Shown: positions 7,067 to 18,245, numbered from the stretch's first letter. The stretch: DNA of 64,000 bases from Kitasatospora phosalacinea (GCF_030268885.1 NZ_BSSA01000016.1:62001-126000), one strand, 5' to 3'. Program-made: numbers and translations. Notes: generated by a model from the letters alone, not told the origin.

Positions 7067-9301
7067 GTGAGCAACATCCCCGAGACCGGCCGGACCCGCC
7101 GGGTGACGATCCGGCTGGTCGTCCTCCAGGTGCTGGTCCTGTCGCTGCTGGCCACCCTCGGCGGTCGGTTGTGGTACCTGCAGATCCGCAACGGCAAGGA
7201 GTTCACCGAGAAGGCCCAGGGCAACCACATCCGCGAGGTGGTGGAGCCCGCCGTCCGCGGCGAGATCCTGGACGCCTCCGGGCGGATCCTGGCCGGCAAC
7301 GAGACCAAGCTGGTGGTGTCGGTCTCCCGCACCGCGCTGCTGCAGCAGAAGGATAAGGGCAAGGCGGTGCTGACCCGGCTCGCCGAGGTCCTGGGCGTCC
7401 CGGCCGACGAGGTGAGGAACAAGGTCCGGCTCTGCGACGCCAAGACGCCGCAGCCGTGCTGGAACGGCTCCCCGTACCAGCCGATCCCGGTCACCCAGCA
7501 GGCCACCACCCAGCAGGCGATGCAGATAATGGAGCGCCGCGAGGACTTCCCCGGCGTCACCGCCCAGCCCACCGCGCTGCGCCGCTACACCAACGCGGAG
7601 GGCGCCAGCGCCGCCCAGATCCTCGGCTACCTCTCGCCGGTCACCGACGAGGAGGTCACCAAGACCGCCGACAAGGCCGGCCGGGAGCGCCGCCTGCCCT
7701 CCGACCAGATCGGCCGGGCCGGCCTGGAGTCGGTCTACGACGACGACCTGCGCGGCACCACCGGCGTCGACCGGCTGGAGGTCGACAACCTCGGCCGGGT
7801 GATCGGCAGCGCGGGCAACACCCCCGCGCAGTCCGGCAACAACCTGGTCACCTCGATCGACGCCCGGGTGCAGAAGGTGGTCGAGGACCAGCTGGCCCAG
7901 GCCATGGCCGAGGCCCGCAAGGTCTACGACAAGGAGACCAGCCGGAACTACATCGCCGACTCCGGCGCGGCCGTCGTGATGGACGTGCACACCGGCCGCA
8001 TCGTGGCGATGGCCAGCGCCCCCACCTACGACCCCAACCTGTGGGTCGGCGGCATCTCCGCCAAGGACTACGAGGCGCTGAACAGCAAGGACTCCAACTA
8101 CCCGCTGATCAACCGGGCCATACAGGGTCAGTCCGCCCCCGGCTCCACCTTCAAGGTGATCTCCACCACCGCCGCCGTGCAGGCCGGCTACGACCTCAAC
8201 GGGCACTACCCGTGCCCGAAGTCGCTGACCATCGGCGGCCGCGAGTTCAAGAACTTCGAGTCCGAGAGCTTCGGCGACATCTCGTTGGAGAAGGCCCTGG
8301 AGGTCTCCTGCGACACCGTGTTCTACGGCCTGGCCTACGACCAGTGGATGAAGGACGGCGGCCTCAAGCCCAAGAAGGACGCCCAGGACTGGTTCTTCAA
8401 GACCGCCCACGAGTTCGGCCTCGGCGCCAAGACCGGCATCGACCTGCCCGGCGAGGTGGCCGGCCGGGTCCCCGACCGGCAGTGGAAGCAGGCGTACTAC
8501 GACGCGATGAAGGACTCCTGGTGCGAGCAGGCGGCCAAGGGCGGCCACGAGTACGCCGACGAGATCGCCCGCGAGAACTGCGCCGACGGCAACCAGATGC
8601 GCGCCGGTGACATGGTCAACTTCGCCATCGGCCAGGGCGACACCCTGGTCACCCCGCTGCAGATGGCCCGGATCTACTCGGCGCTCGCCAACGGCGGCAC
8701 GCTGTACCGGCCCACCATCGGCAAGGCGGTCGTCAGCCCGGACGGCACCCTGGTGCGCGACATCGCCCCGCACGAGGACGGCAAGATCCCCGCCCAGGGC
8801 AAGCTGCTGGAGTACATCGACCAGGCCACCGCGGGCGTCATCACCTCCGGCACCGCCGCCTGGAAGTTCACCGGCGCGGGCTGGCCGCAGGGCAAGATCG
8901 AGCTGCACGCCAAGACCGGCACCGCCGAGGTCGCCGGCAAGCAGACCACCTCCTGGCTGACCACCTACAGCAACGACTACGCGGTGGTCATGACCATCAG
9001 CCAGGGCGGCACCGGCTCCGGCGGCTCCGGCGACTCGGTGCGCCGGATCTACCAGGCGCTGTACGGCGTCGACGACAAGGGCAACATCGACAACGGCAAG
9101 GCGCTGCTGCCCAAGCCGCAGGCCGAGCTGCCCAAGTTCAACCCGGACGGCACCGCGATCGTCCCCACCACCTTCAGCTACGAGCCGGGCGCCACCTTCC
9201 TGGACCCGGCCCCGCCGGCCCAGGCCGACCAGCCGGCGAGCGTGCTGCTGGCCGCCGTCGCACCCACCCGCGGCGGCGGGTACGGAAGGGGCCGGGCATG
9301 A
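7067..9301 (+). CDS. mrdA: Penicillin-binding protein 2 (class B transpeptidase)
   Basis: 744-residue membrane-bound D,D-transpeptidase that cross-links peptidoglycan together with RodA. It has one N-terminal transmembrane anchor (~12-35), a dimerisation/pedestal domain (~55-300) and a transpeptidase domain (~315-660). Catalytic motifs are in order: STFK with nucleophile Ser360, SCD (near residue 420, the SxN/SxD motif) and KTGTAE from Lys616. The C-terminal ~80 residues are Pro/Ala-rich and probably disordered. The GTG start has GGAG upstream. The stop overlaps the rodA start by 4 bases (ATGA). In streptomycetes this gene, usually called pbp2, is needed for normal spore walls. Confidence 0.95.
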   Translation: MSNIPETGRTRRVTIRLVVLQVLVLSLLATLGGRLWYLQIRNGKEFTEKAQGNHIREVVEPAVRGEILDASGRILAGNETKLVVSVSRTALLQQKDKGKAVLTRLAEVLGVPADEVRNKVRLCDAKTPQPCWNGSPYQPIPVTQQATTQQAMQIMERREDFPGVTAQPTALRRYTNAEGASAAQILGYLSPVTDEEVTKTADKAGRERRLPSDQIGRAGLESVYDDDLRGTTGVDRLEVDNLGRVIGSAGNTPAQSGNNLVTSIDARVQKVVEDQLAQAMAEARKVYDKETSRNYIADSGAAVVMDVHTGRIVAMASAPTYDPNLWVGGISAKDYEALNSKDSNYPLINRAIQGQSAPGSTFKVISTTAAVQAGYDLNGHYPCPKSLTIGGREFKNFESESFGDISLEKALEVSCDTVFYGLAYDQWMKDGGLKPKKDAQDWFFKTAHEFGLGAKTGIDLPGEVAGRVPDRQWKQAYYDAMKDSWCEQAAKGGHEYADEIARENCADGNQMRAGDMVNFAIGQGDTLVTPLQMARIYSALANGGTLYRPTIGKAVVSPDGTLVRDIAPHEDGKIPAQGKLLEYIDQATAGVITSGTAAWKFTGAGWPQGKIELHAKTGTAEVAGKQTTSWLTTYSNDYAVVMTISQGGTGSGGSGDSVRRIYQALYGVDDKGNIDNGKALLPKPQAELPKFNPDGTAIVPTTFSYEPGATFLDPAPPAQADQPASVLLAAVAPTRGGGYGRGRA

Positions 9302-10497
9302 CCCCGTACGACTCCTACCGATCCTTCCGCTTCGGGCCCCGGAAGTCCTCGCTGGCCCGGGCGCTGGCCAAGGACTCCCCGCTGCGGCGGCTCGACTGGA
9401 TCATGATCCTGGCGGCGCTGGCGCTCTCCCTGGTCGGCTCGCTGCTGGTCTGGTCCGCCACCCGCGGCCGGGACTCGCTGACCCACGGCGACCCGCAGTA
9501 CTTCCTGTACCGGCACCTGACCAACCTGGTGATCGGCATCGGCCTGTGCGTCGCGGTGATCCTGCTCGGCACCCGGCGGCTGCGCACCGCGGTGCCGTTC
9601 GTCTACCTGGCCGTGATCCTGCTGCTGTTCGCGGTGCTCAGCCCGCTCGGCTCGACCATCAACGGCGCGCACTCCTGGATCCAGTTCGGCGGCGGCTTCT
9701 CCATCCAGCCCGCCGAGTTCGCCAAGCTGGCGATCGTGCTGGGCATGGCCGTGGTGCTGTCCTCCCGGGTCGACACCGGCGAGCGGGAGTTCCCGCCCAC
9801 CCGCAGCGTGCTGCAGTCGCTGGGGGTGGCGGCCTTCCCGATGGCCGTGGTCATGCTGATGCCGGACCTCGGCTCGGTGATGGTCATGGTGGTCACCGTG
9901 CTCGGCGTGCTGCTGGCCTCCGGCGCCGCCAACCGCTGGGTGGTCGGCCTGCTGGCGGGCGGCACCGCCGGGGCGCTGGCGATCTGGAAGCTCGGCGTCC
10001 TCAGCCAGTACCAGATCGACCGCTTCGCGGCCTTCGCCAACCCGGCGCTCGACCCGGCCGGCGTCGGCTACAACACCGCCCAGGCCCGGATCGCGATCGG
10101 TTCCGGCGGCCTGACCGGCATGGGCCTGTTCCACGGCACCCAGACCACCGGCCAGTTCGTCCCCGAGCAGCAGACCGACTTCGTGTTCAGCGTCGCGGGC
10201 GAGGAGCTCGGCTTCGCGGGCGGCCTGCTGATGATCGGCCTGCTCGGCGTCATCCTGTGGCGCGCCTGCCGGATAGCGCGCCAGGCCACCGACCTGTACG
10301 GGACGATCCTGGCGGCCGGCGCGGTCACCTGGTTCGCCTTCCAGGCCTTCGAGAACATCGGCATGAACCTCGGCATCATGCCGGTCGCGGGCATCCCGCT
10401 GCCGTTCGTCTCCTACGGCGGGTCCTCGATGTTCGCGGTCTGGATCGCGATCGGCCTGCTGCAGTCGGTGCGCTCCCAGCGGCCGATAGGGATCTAG
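9298..10497 (+). CDS. rodA: Peptidoglycan glycosyltransferase RodA (SEDS family)
   Basis: 399-residue polytopic membrane enzyme of the SEDS (RodA/FtsW/SpoVE) family that polymerises lipid II glycan strands, working with its class B PBP. About ten transmembrane helices start at residue ~35. Family landmarks are the NGAHSWI segment, the loop FVPEQQTDFVFSV and the C-terminal PLPFVSYGGSSM. A basic N-terminal tail of ~30 residues precedes helix 1. The ATG overlaps the mrdA stop by 4 bases, so translation is coupled. It is the last gene of the mre cluster; a terminator follows. Known as sfr in streptomycetes. Confidence 0.95.
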   Translation: MTPYDSYRSFRFGPRKSSLARALAKDSPLRRLDWIMILAALALSLVGSLLVWSATRGRDSLTHGDPQYFLYRHLTNLVIGIGLCVAVILLGTRRLRTAVPFVYLAVILLLFAVLSPLGSTINGAHSWIQFGGGFSIQPAEFAKLAIVLGMAVVLSSRVDTGEREFPPTRSVLQSLGVAAFPMAVVMLMPDLGSVMVMVVTVLGVLLASGAANRWVVGLLAGGTAGALAIWKLGVLSQYQIDRFAAFANPALDPAGVGYNTAQARIAIGSGGLTGMGLFHGTQTTGQFVPEQQTDFVFSVAGEELGFAGGLLMIGLLGVILWRACRIARQATDLYGTILAAGAVTWFAFQAFENIGMNLGIMPVAGIPLPFVSYGGSSMFAVWIAIGLLQSVRSQRPIGI

Positions 10498-10518
10498 CGC
10501 CGGTCATCGGTGTGGAAA

Positions 10519-10566
10519 CAGTGACCCTCGGGGCTCGGCTACCCTGAAGGGTCACTGCTTTTTCTG
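10519..10566 (+). terminator. Intrinsic terminator after rodA, with a -10 box in its loop
   Basis: A perfect 10-bp stem (10519-10528 with 10548-10557) and a 19-base loop, followed by CTTTTTCT, a true U-tract and rare in this genome. The loop contains TACCCT (10540-10545), a plausible -10 box for the next gene. Confidence 0.75.
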
Positions 10567-10584
10567 CCGTAAAGGTCCTTGCGC

Positions 10585-12513
<1,929 letters not shown>

Positions 12514-12528
12514 CGCACCCTCACCCCG

Positions 12529-12563
12529 GGGCCCCCGCCACGACCCCGTGGCGGGGGCCCTTT
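12529..12563 (+). terminator. Hairpin terminator after the radical SAM gene
   Basis: A perfect 14-bp GC stem (12529-12542 with 12547-12560), loop ACCC, followed by TTTG. It separates the radical SAM gene from the Trp-rich protein gene. Confidence 0.8.
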
Positions 12564-12606
12564 GCCTGGGTATTACCATCGGCCGAACGGCCTACGGGGA
12601 GTGACG

Positions 12607-13269
12607 ATGGTTCAGCAGCAGGGGCAGCCGCAGCAGGGCGGGGGGTGCCTGGTCGCGGTGGTGCGGCCGGTGGTGGTGGCGGTCGTGGTGCCGCTGCGGC
12701 TGCTGTGGGAGCTGGTGGTGCTGGTCGGCCGCGGCATCGGCTGGGTGGTCGACAAGGTGCTGCTGTGGCCGCTGCGGCTGCTGTGGAACCGGGTGCTGTG
12801 GCCGGTGATCTACTGGCTGGTGGTCGTCCCGGTGGGCTGGCTGTGGCGGTGGTTGGTGGTGGTGCCGCTGACCTGGCTGTGGGAGTGGGTGCTGCTGCCG
12901 GTCCTGAAGGCGCTGTGGAACTACGTGCTGGCCCCGATCGGGCGCGGGACGGTGTACCTGGCCGTCGGGTTCTGCAAGGTGGTCGCCTGGTTGGCGTACT
13001 ACCTGGTCGCGGTGCCGGTCCGGGCCTTCTGGCGGTGGGTGCTGGTGCCGATCGGCAAGGGGTTCTACCACGGGCTGTGGCGGCCGGTGCTGTTCCCGGT
13101 GCTGCGGGCGCTGTGGCTGGCGTTCGTCTGGGCCTGGCGGCTCGGCGGCCGGATCTGGCGCTTCACCGTGGTCGCCCCGTGCCGCTGGGTGCGCCGCAGC
13201 GTCTGGTGGCCCGTCAAGGCGGAGGTCCGCCGGGTGGCCCGGGAGGTACGGCGGGCGCTGTTCGGCTGA
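12607..13269 (+). CDS. Trp/Val/Leu-rich repeat membrane protein of unknown function
   Basis: 220-residue protein that I do not recognise as any characterised family. It opens with a Gln/Gly-rich stretch (residues 2-13). Residues ~14-195 are almost wholly Val, Leu and Trp broken by single Pro and Arg/Lys residues. Counting by eye there are about 24 Trp. Many Pro residues recur every 9-12 residues in a pattern close to P-[VLI]-x-x-x-x-W-x-x-V-L, seen clearly between residues ~55 and 120. The C-terminal ~25 residues are strongly basic. It is probably membrane-embedded or an amphipathic membrane-lining protein. The ATG has GGAG nearby; GTG at 12601 is an alternative. It lies between the two radical-SAM-system genes, after a strong terminator. 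Confidence 0.75.
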   Translation: MVQQQGQPQQGGGCLVAVVRPVVVAVVVPLRLLWELVVLVGRGIGWVVDKVLLWPLRLLWNRVLWPVIYWLVVVPVGWLWRWLVVVPLTWLWEWVLLPVLKALWNYVLAPIGRGTVYLAVGFCKVVAWLAYYLVAVPVRAFWRWVLVPIGKGFYHGLWRPVLFPVLRALWLAFVWAWRLGGRIWRFTVVAPCRWVRRSVWWPVKAEVRRVAREVRRALFG

Positions 13270-13318
13270 CGCACCGCGTACCCTTGGTGAGGACAAGGTC
13301 CGGCCGGAGCCGCACGCG

Positions 13319-14176
13319 GTGCGAGGCCGGACGGGGACAACTGACGAAGGACTGAGCCCCCTGGCACGCCGCACGCCCGACGGTCCGCCGCCCGCGCCGA
13401 CGGTGCAGCGCATCCGTCTCCGCTACACCAAGCGCGGCCGTCTGCGCTTCACCAGCCACCGGGACTTCCAGCGGGCGTTCGAGCGTGCGCTCCGCCGCTC
13501 GGCCGTCCCGATGGCCTACTCCGCGGGCTTCACCCCGCACCCCAAGGTCTCGTACGCCAACGCCGCCCCGACCGGCACCGCCAGCGAGGCCGAGTACCTG
13601 GAGATCGGCCTGGCCGAGCGCCGCGACCCGGAGGCGCTGCGCCGCCAGCTGGACGAGTCGCTGCCCCCCGGCCTGGACGTCACCGAGGCCGTCGAGGTCG
13701 CCACGGGCAACTTCGTGGAGCGCCTGGAAGCCTCCGAGTGGCTGCTGCGCCTGCCCGGCGTGGAGCCCGCCGAGGCCGAGAAGGCCGCCGCCGCCTTCCT
13801 GGCCGCCGAGGCGGTCGAGGTCCAGCGGATGACCAAGAACGGCCTGCGCACCTTCGACGCGCGTGCCGCCGTCGCCGCCATCGGGCTCGCCCCGGCGGAC
13901 GCCGCCCTGGTCGGGATCGGTGACAACACGGGCACGGACGGTGCGGACGATGTTCGTACGGGTGCTCCCTGTGCGATACTGCGCCTGGTAGTACGACACG
14001 CCACACCCGCCGTACGACCCGACGACGTATTGTCCGGTCTCCGTTCGACGGCCGACCTCGCGCCGCCGGTCCCCGCAGAGGTGACCAGGCTGGCGCAGGG
14101 GCCGCTCGACGAGCAGACCGGCACGGTGACCGACCCGCTGGCGCTCGACCGCGCCGCGGCCGAGGTCGGCCGGTAG
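13319..14176 (+). CDS. TIGR03936-type (DUF2344) radical SAM partner protein
   Basis: 285 residues from GTG 13319, which has GGAG 9 bases upstream. The conserved part begins VQRIRLRYTKRGRLRFTSHRDFQR, so the GTG at 13403 (258 residues) is a real alternative. The conserved segment PMAYSAGFTPHPKVSY is typical of the domain. The family is usually fused to, or next to, the TIGR03960 radical SAM enzyme and is presumed to handle its substrate; the biochemical role is not established. The region around 13966-14045 is less GC-rich than its surroundings but stays in frame. The gene precedes rne. Confidence 0.82.
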   Translation: MRGRTGTTDEGLSPLARRTPDGPPPAPTVQRIRLRYTKRGRLRFTSHRDFQRAFERALRRSAVPMAYSAGFTPHPKVSYANAAPTGTASEAEYLEIGLAERRDPEALRRQLDESLPPGLDVTEAVEVATGNFVERLEASEWLLRLPGVEPAEAEKAAAAFLAAEAVEVQRMTKNGLRTFDARAAVAAIGLAPADAALVGIGDNTGTDGADDVRTGAPCAILRLVVRHATPAVRPDDVLSGLRSTADLAPPVPAEVTRLAQGPLDEQTGTVTDPLALDRAAAEVGR

Positions 14177-14536
14177 GCCGCCCCGCCGCGCGCAACCGCC
14201 GTCCGCCGAGTGGGCGGGAGCGCAGGCACGGAGAGAACTCCGGGCCTGCGGCTCCCCGGCCCCCGCGGCTCCCCAGGGGAGCGAGCGTCGTCGCGCGCAG
14301 GCCCGGCCACCCCTCGGCCCGGCCCTTGAAAACTGAGAAGACTGGTCAGACCAGAAGACTTTTCGACTCCCCGCGCCCCGCGGGGGGTCGAGCGAGACTA
14401 CGAGCCCCTGTGCGGTCTCACGTCCGCACGACGGCACCGTGGGAGCCGGACCGCCCGAACGGCGGCCGGCTGGTGAACGCGGTGGAGCGTCGTGCCCGGA
14501 CGCGGAGCCCGGGGGCCTGACGGGAGACACACCCGC
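14177..14536 (+). promoter_or_regulatory. rne upstream region with several hairpins
   Basis: 360 bases without a gene. In order: an imperfect hairpin at 14221-14250; a perfect 13-base palindrome CTGGTCAGACCAG (14342-14354) flanked by the direct repeat GAAGACT (14336-14342 and 14354-14360, period 18); and a 12-bp hairpin at 14363-14391 with loop GCCCC. RNase E autoregulates through its 5' untranslated region in enterobacteria; a similar role here is inference. Confidence 0.45.
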
Positions 14537-17500
14537 ATGCTCGAAAACACCGAACCGCAGCCCGCTGCGGCCGACAACAACGACAACAGCGCCGCCGACG
14601 GCACCTCCGCGGCCCCGCCGCGGCGCCGCCGCCGGGCGGTCTCCCGCCCGGCCGGCTCCCCGCAGGGCGCCGCGAGCGAGGGCGCCGAGACCGTCGTCGC
14701 GGCCCCGGCCGCCGAGCCGGCCGCTCCGGCGGCCGAGCCCGTCGAGGCGGTCGAGGCGGCGCCCGAGAAGCCGGTCCGCGCCCGGCGCACCCGCAAGCGC
14801 GTCGAGGCCCCGGCCGGGGCGCCCGAGGCCGCTGCGGCCGCCGAGGAGCCCGTGGCCGTCGCCGAGGAGCCCGCGGCCGCCGCGGAGCCGGAGCCGGTCG
14901 TGGAGGCCGAGCCGGTCGCCGAGGAGAAGCCCGTCCGGGCCCCGCGGACCCGCAAGCGGGCGTCCGCCCCGGTGCAGTCGCCCGCGGCCGCCGAGGAGTC
15001 CGAGGCCGTCGCCGCGGAGCCCGCGGCCGCCGCGGAGCCGGAGCCGGTCGTGGAGGCCGAGCCGGTCGCCGAGGAGAAGCCCGTCCGGGCCCGGCGGACC
15101 CGCAAGCGGGCGTCCGCCCCGGTGCAGTCGCCCGCGGCCGCCGAGGAGCCCGTGGCCGTCGCCGAGGAGCCCGCGGCCGCTGCCGAGGAGGAGCCGGAGG
15201 AGGCCGCGGAGGAGCCCGCAGCCGTCGAGGCCGTCGCGGAGCCCGAGCCGGTCGTCGAGGCCGAGCCGCCGCGCGCCCGTCGGCGGGCCGTCCGCCCGTC
15301 CACCGCGATCTTCCAGGCGCCGGTGTTCCAGGAGCCCGCGCCCTACACCGCGCCCGCGCCCGCCGCCAAGGCCCCCGCCGCCAAGACCGCCGAGCCGGTC
15401 GCCGCCGAGGCCGGGGCCGAGTCGGCCACCGGCGACGACGAGTTCGAGTACAGCGGCGTCGGCCGCCGCCGCCGGGTCCGCACCGCGGTGCGCGTCCAGC
15501 AGCCGGCCAAGCCCGCCAAGCCCGTCCAGCAGCCCGCCAAGGCCGCCGCCCCGGCCGCGCCGGCGCCGGCCGAGGCCCCCGCCGAGGTCGAGGCGCCCGC
15601 CGCCGGTCCCGAGCAGGACGCCGAGTGGGAGGACGACCGCCCGTCCCGCCGCCGCCGTCGCGGTGGCCGTCGCCGCCGCCGCGGTGACGCCGAGGACGCG
15701 CCCGAGGCGGTCGAGGCGGAGAGCGCCGAGACCGAGGCCGAGGCCGAAAACACCGCCCAGGAGGGCGCCGAGGACCACGACGAGGCCGAGGACGAGCACG
15801 AGGACGACCTGGCCGCGGGCCTGTCCTCCTCGCGCCGCCGTCGCCGTCGCCGCCGCCGCAGCGGCGAGGGCGGTGCCGAGCAGGCCGAGACCACCGAGGA
15901 CGGCGTGCGCACCGTGGTGAAGGTGCGCGAGCCGCGCCGCCGCTCCGCCGAGCCCGCGTTCGACCCGGACGAGGTGCAGTCGATCAAGGGCTCCACCCGT
16001 CTGGAGGCCAAGAAGCAGCGCCGCCGCGAGGGCCGCGAGCTGGGCCGCCGCCGCGTCCCGATCATCACCGAGGCCGAGTTCCTGGCCCGCCGCGAGTCGG
16101 TCGAGCGGGTCATGGTGGTCCGCCAGAACGGCGCCCGCACCCAGATCGGCGTGCTGGAGGACGGCGTGCTGGTCGAGCACTACGTCAACAAGGAGCAGGC
16201 CACCTCGTACGTCGGCAACGTGTACCTGGGCAAGGTGCAGAACGTGCTGCCGTCGATGGAGGCCGCGTTCGTCGACATCGGCAAGGGCCGCAACGCCGTG
16301 CTGTACGCGGGCGAGGTCAACTTCGGCGCGCTGGGCGGCCACGGCGGCCCGCGCCGGATCGAGTCGGTGCTGAAGTCCGGCCAGTCCGTGCTGGTGCAGG
16401 TCTCCAAGGACCCGATCGGCCACAAGGGCGCCCGGCTGACCAGCCAGATCTCGCTGCCCGGCCGCTACCTGGTGTACGTGCCCGAGGGCTCGATGACCGG
16501 CATCTCCCGCAAGCTGCCGGAGAACGAGCGGGCCCGCCTCAAGCAGATCCTCAAGAAGATCGTCCCGGACGACGCGGGCGTGATCGTGCGCACCGCCGCC
16601 GAGGGCGCCTCGGAGGAGGAGCTCACCCGCGACGTCCAGCGCCTGCAGACGCAGTGGGAGGAGATCCAGAAGAAGGCCGCCGGCGGCAACGCCCCGGCGC
16701 TGCTGTACGGCGAGCCCGACATGACCGTCCGGGTGGTCCGCGACATCTTCAACGAGGACTTCACCAAGGTCATCGTCAGCGGCGCCGACGCCTGGAACAC
16801 CATCCACGACTACGTCTCCAACGTCGCCCCCGACCTCACCGAGCGCCTGCAGAAGTGGACCTCGGACGTCGACGTGTTCGCCACCTACCGGATCGACGAG
16901 CAGCTGATGAAGGCGCTGGACCGCAAGGTCTGGCTGCCCTCCGGCGGCTCGCTGGTGATCGACCGGACCGAGGCGATGGTCGTCATCGACGTCAACACCG
17001 GCAAGTTCGTCGGCCAGGGCGGCAACCTGGAAGAGACCGTCACCCGCAACAACATCGAGGCGGCCGAGGAGATCGTCCGCCAGCTGCGGCTGCGCGACCT
17101 CGGCGGCATCATCGTGATCGACTTCATCGACATGGTGCTGGAGTCCAACCGCGACCTGGTGCTGCGCCGCCTGCTGGAGTGCCTGGGCCGCGACCGCACC
17201 AAGCACCAGGTGGCCGAGGTCACCTCGCTCGGCCTGGTCCAGATGACCCGCAAGCGGGTCGGCCAGGGCCTGCTGGAGTCCTTCTCCGAGCCCTGCGTGC
17301 ACTGCAACGGCCGCGGCGTGATCGTCCACATGGACCAGCCGGGCCACCACCACGGCAACGGCGGCGGCTCGCACGCCGCGCCCGCGGCCGGTGCGGGCGA
17401 GGGCGGCGGCAAGCGCCGTCGCCGGGGCCGCGGCGGGGCCGGGAACGCCGAGGCGGACGCGGTCGAGGGGACCACCGAGGCGATCGGTTCGGTGGAGCCC

Positions 17501-18196
17501 GAGGAGGTCGAGGAGGCGGTCGAGGCGGCCGAGGTCGCGCTCGACGTCGTCGAGGAGCTGGAGCCGGTCGAGGCCTTCGCCGACGCCGAGGTCGTCGAGC
17601 CCGCTGCGGCGGCCGAGCCGGTGGCCGGGGCCGAGGAGAAGCCGAGCCCGGTGGCCGCCCCGGTGGTCGGCGGCCGCACCCGGCGCCGCGCCGTGCGCCG
17701 GGCCACCGCCCCGGCCGGGACGTCCGGCGAGGCCGAGATCGTCGTCCTGCAGGCCCGTGCCGAGGCCGCGATGGAGGCCGCGCTGAGCGCCGCCGCCGAG
17801 AAGTCGGCCGCGGAGGCGGAGGCCACCGGGGCCGCGGAGGCCACCGAGGTCGCCCGGGCCGCGGCCGAGGTGACGGCCGAGGCCGTCGCCGCGGTGGAGC
17901 CCGCGGCCGAGGTCGCCGTCGAGGTCGAGACAGAGCAGCCCGCCGAGGCCGAGCAGCCCGCCGAGGCCGCGGCCGAGGAGGCTCCGGTCGAGGAGGCCGC
18001 GCCGAAGAAGCGCGCCGCCCGCAAGACCGCGACCAAGACCGCCGCCAAGAAGACCACGGCGGCCAAGAAGACCGCGGCGAAGAAGACCACCGCCGCGGCG
18101 GCCAAGAAGACCACCGCCCGCAAGACCGCCACCAAGCGGACCGGTGCGGCGGCCAAGAAGGCCGCGGCCGCCGAGGGCGAGGGCGCCGCGGAGTGA
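14537..18196 (+). CDS. rne: Ribonuclease E/G
   Basis: 1219-residue endoribonuclease that processes and degrades RNA and acts as degradosome scaffold. Unlike E. coli RNase E, the catalytic core sits in the middle, as is usual for streptomycetes. The N-terminal arm (1-~480) is Ala/Glu/Pro-rich with Arg-rich patches (RRTRKR, RRRRRRRRSGE) and three-fold 50-residue repeats. The core (~520-930) holds an S1 domain (GNVYLGKVQNVLPSMEAAF, ~558), the DNase-like catalytic site VIDVNTGKF and DFIDM (~816-865), and the Zn-link CVHC (~918). The C-terminal arm ends in Lys/Ala repeats (AAKKTTAAKK), histone H1-like. I chose the ATG giving MLENTEPQ. It is followed by a strong terminator and then rplU. Confidence 0.95.
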   Translation: MLENTEPQPAAADNNDNSAADGTSAAPPRRRRRAVSRPAGSPQGAASEGAETVVAAPAAEPAAPAAEPVEAVEAAPEKPVRARRTRKRVEAPAGAPEAAAAAEEPVAVAEEPAAAAEPEPVVEAEPVAEEKPVRAPRTRKRASAPVQSPAAAEESEAVAAEPAAAAEPEPVVEAEPVAEEKPVRARRTRKRASAPVQSPAAAEEPVAVAEEPAAAAEEEPEEAAEEPAAVEAVAEPEPVVEAEPPRARRRAVRPSTAIFQAPVFQEPAPYTAPAPAAKAPAAKTAEPVAAEAGAESATGDDEFEYSGVGRRRRVRTAVRVQQPAKPAKPVQQPAKAAAPAAPAPAEAPAEVEAPAAGPEQDAEWEDDRPSRRRRRGGRRRRRGDAEDAPEAVEAESAETEAEAENTAQEGAEDHDEAEDEHEDDLAAGLSSSRRRRRRRRRSGEGGAEQAETTEDGVRTVVKVREPRRRSAEPAFDPDEVQSIKGSTRLEAKKQRRREGRELGRRRVPIITEAEFLARRESVERVMVVRQNGARTQIGVLEDGVLVEHYVNKEQATSYVGNVYLGKVQNVLPSMEAAFVDIGKGRNAVLYAGEVNFGALGGHGGPRRIESVLKSGQSVLVQVSKDPIGHKGARLTSQISLPGRYLVYVPEGSMTGISRKLPENERARLKQILKKIVPDDAGVIVRTAAEGASEEELTRDVQRLQTQWEEIQKKAAGGNAPALLYGEPDMTVRVVRDIFNEDFTKVIVSGADAWNTIHDYVSNVAPDLTERLQKWTSDVDVFATYRIDEQLMKALDRKVWLPSGGSLVIDRTEAMVVIDVNTGKFVGQGGNLEETVTRNNIEAAEEIVRQLRLRDLGGIIVIDFIDMVLESNRDLVLRRLLECLGRDRTKHQVAEVTSLGLVQMTRKRVGQGLLESFSEPCVHCNGRGVIVHMDQPGHHHGNGGGSHAAPAAGAGEGGGKRRRRGRGGAGNAEADAVEGTTEAIGSVEPEEVEEAVEAAEVALDVVEELEPVEAFADAEVVEPAAAAEPVAGAEEKPSPVAAPVVGGRTRRRAVRRATAPAGTSGEAEIVVLQARAEAAMEAALSAAAEKSAAEAEATGAAEATEVARAAAEVTAEAVAAVEPAAEVAVEVETEQPAEAEQPAEAAAEEAPVEEAAPKKRAARKTATKTAAKKTTAAKKTAAKKTTAAAAKKTTARKTATKRTGAAAKKAAAAEGEGAAE
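14839..15190 (+). repeat. 150-bp tandem repeat inside rne
   Basis: Landmark GCCCGCGGCCGC recurs at 14869, 15019 and 15169, a period of exactly 150 bases (50 codons). Two copies are nearly identical over ~130 bases; the third diverges after ~20 bases. Each full unit encodes AAAAEPEPVVEAEPVAEEKP followed by the basic RTRKRASAPVQSPAAAEE segment. A more diverged unit precedes (~14760-14838). Confidence 0.9.
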
Positions 18197-18205
18197 GGTC
18201 GCGAC

Positions 18206-18245
18206 GGGGGCCGGGAGCACCGCTTCGGCGGTGCTCCCGGCCCCC
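18206..18245 (+). terminator. Strong hairpin terminator after rne
   Basis: A perfect 18-bp stem (18206-18223 with 18228-18245) closed by the stable tetraloop TTCG, beginning 9 bases after the rne stop. It isolates rne from rplU. Confidence 0.85.

Noticed and set aside
14341..14355. DasR-like site upstream of rne
   Set aside because: The half-sites TGGTC/GACCA have one base between them instead of two, so it does not fit the dre spacing.
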